A stretch of 13,544 nucleotides of DNA from an uncultured Bacilli bacterium (GTDB taxonomy: Bacteria > Bacillota_I > Bacilli_A > RF39 > UBA660). A program made the position numbers and the translations under genes. Of this stretch, positions 12,725 through 13,544 are shown piece after piece. The notes beneath the pieces were generated by a model that had not been told where the DNA came from, did not search any database, and saw only the letters and a program-made list of their open reading frames with translations. The stretch is taken from positions 1 through 13,544 of the forward strand of contig CANRPZ010000025.1 of assembly GCA_947632625.1 (NCBI GenBank), read 5' to 3'. Positions within the stretch are counted from its first letter, which is position 1. Every line of letters begins with the position of its first letter.

Positions 12725-13544
12725 ATGAAAGAAATTAAAACATTTGAAGAAAGAAAAGAAGAATTACTTAAATTAGGAAAAGAAAAGGGAGTTATTACTT
12801 TTGAACAACTTGCTGAATGCTTAAAAGGATTAGATGTCGATAATGACTCTTTGGATGAATTGTATACTTTACTTGTTGAAAATAATATTGAGGTAATTGG
12901 TGAAGAAGAGGAAGGCTCTAGTGGTAGTAGTCGATTATTAACAGAAGAAGAACCCCTTATTTTGGATGATGCCGAGATTACGAAAGATGTAAATATTAAT
13001 GATCCCGTTCGTATGTATTTAAAAGAAATTGGTCGTATTAGCTTGTTATCTCCGGAAGAAGAATTAGAATTATCTAAAAAAGCCGCTACTGGAGATGAAA
13101 TGGCCAAAAATATTTTGGCAGAATCTAACTTACGTTTAGTTGTAAGTATTGCAAAACGTTATGTGGGAAGGGGTCTATTATTTCTAGATTTAATCCAAGA
13201 AGGAAATATTGGTCTTATGAAAGCCGTCGATAAGTTTGATTATGATAAAGGGTTTAAATTTTCAACTTATGCTACATGGTGGATTCGTCAAGCTATTACT
13301 CGTGCTTTAGCTGATCAAGCAAGAACGATTCGTGTACCCGTTCATATGGTCGAAACCATTAACAAAATGGCTCGTATTCAAAGACAATTAACTCTTGAGT
13401 TAAACCGCGAACCAAGTGAAGAAGAGGTTGCTAAAAAAATGGGTATTTCTGTTGAAAAGGTACGCGAGGTTATTAAAATTAGTCAAGATCCAGTTTCTTT
13501 AGAAACACCAATTGGTGAAGAAGAAGATTCGCATTTAGGAGATT
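12725..13544 (+). CDS. rpoD: Primary sigma factor RpoD/SigA, 3' end outside window
   Basis: 273 residues are visible and the frame is still open at the window end; the family is about 370 residues in Bacillota. The order is a short acidic region 1.1 (~1-85), region 1.2 from D93 (DPVRMYLKEIG), region 2 core with NLRLVVSIAKRYVGRG (~135-150), GLMKAVDKFDYDKGFKFSTYA and TWWIRQAI (184-191; -10 recognition), then region 3 (PVHMVETINKM onward) up to the SLETPIGEEEDS segment. It directs RNA polymerase to housekeeping promoters. The start ATG follows AAAGGATG (12709-12716), and the gene lies 14 bases after dnaG, the conserved macromolecular-synthesis operon order. Confidence 0.97.
   Translation, partial: MKEIKTFEERKEELLKLGKEKGVITFEQLAECLKGLDVDNDSLDELYTLLVENNIEVIGEEEEGSSGSSRLLTEEEPLILDDAEITKDVNINDPVRMYLKEIGRISLLSPEEELELSKKAATGDEMAKNILAESNLRLVVSIAKRYVGRGLLFLDLIQEGNIGLMKAVDKFDYDKGFKFSTYATWWIRQAITRALADQARTIRVPVHMVETINKMARIQRQLTLELNREPSEEEVAKKMGISVEKVREVIKISQDPVSLETPIGEEEDSHLGD

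Noticed and set aside
12682..13107. 141-codon minus-strand frame at the dnaG-rpoD junction
   Set aside because: Serine-rich shadow of the rpoD coding strand; rpoD is unmistakable in the plus frame.

Overview
The window is AT-rich DNA from a low-GC Gram-positive bacterium (Bacillota). TGA is used as a stop (ends of the MutS-like gene and yigZ), so the code is standard. Strong AGGAGG-type ribosome sites, short intergenic gaps, the dnaG-rpoD pair, a sortase-type VPSTG anchor and the rnhC/cvpA/trxA/uvrC gene set all fit an uncultured, gut-type member of the Bacilli or a relative. That placement is inference; there is no rRNA or marker tree here.

Region 1 (1-2853) is a complete-looking diversity-generating retroelement (DGR). 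It starts with the 3' end of a target gene whose C-type-lectin-like C-terminus carries the variable repeat (VR, 298-436). A GC hairpin sits at the stop codon. The template repeat (TR, 616-754) follows, flanked by structured RNA and terminator-like hairpins. Then, from an extended -10 promoter, comes an overlapping three-gene operon: a small MutS-like protein, an Avd-type four-helix accessory protein, and the DGR reverse transcriptase (IGNYTSQ and YMDD motifs). Of the 20 TR/VR differences, 17 fall at TR adenines, the hallmark of adenine-specific mutagenic retrohoming. The reverse transcriptase gene converges on rnhC and overlaps its end by 12 bases.

Region 2 (2842-7402) is housekeeping: rnhC (minus), cvpA-trxA (plus), a short yigZ/IMPACT gene (minus) and uvrC (plus). 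It looks like a condensed form of the cluster known in Bacillus, without zapA, polX or mutS2. Between yigZ and uvrC lies a 350-bp gap holding a promoter, two tandem 49-bp-period hairpins whose stems covary while their loops are nearly identical, and a third terminator-like hairpin. It may be an undescribed small RNA.

Region 3 (7435-9469) encodes an RnfC-like iron-sulphur protein and an RnfD-like membrane protein, with no other Rnf subunits in the window and with cofactor motifs eroded in the membrane subunit.

Region 4 (9482-10912) encodes a secreted, sortase-anchored protein that resembles a thioester adhesin but lacks the expected cysteine, plus an overlapping small membrane-anchored protein, closed by a clear terminator.

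Region 5 (10974-13544) is dnaG followed by rpoD, the latter cut by the window end.
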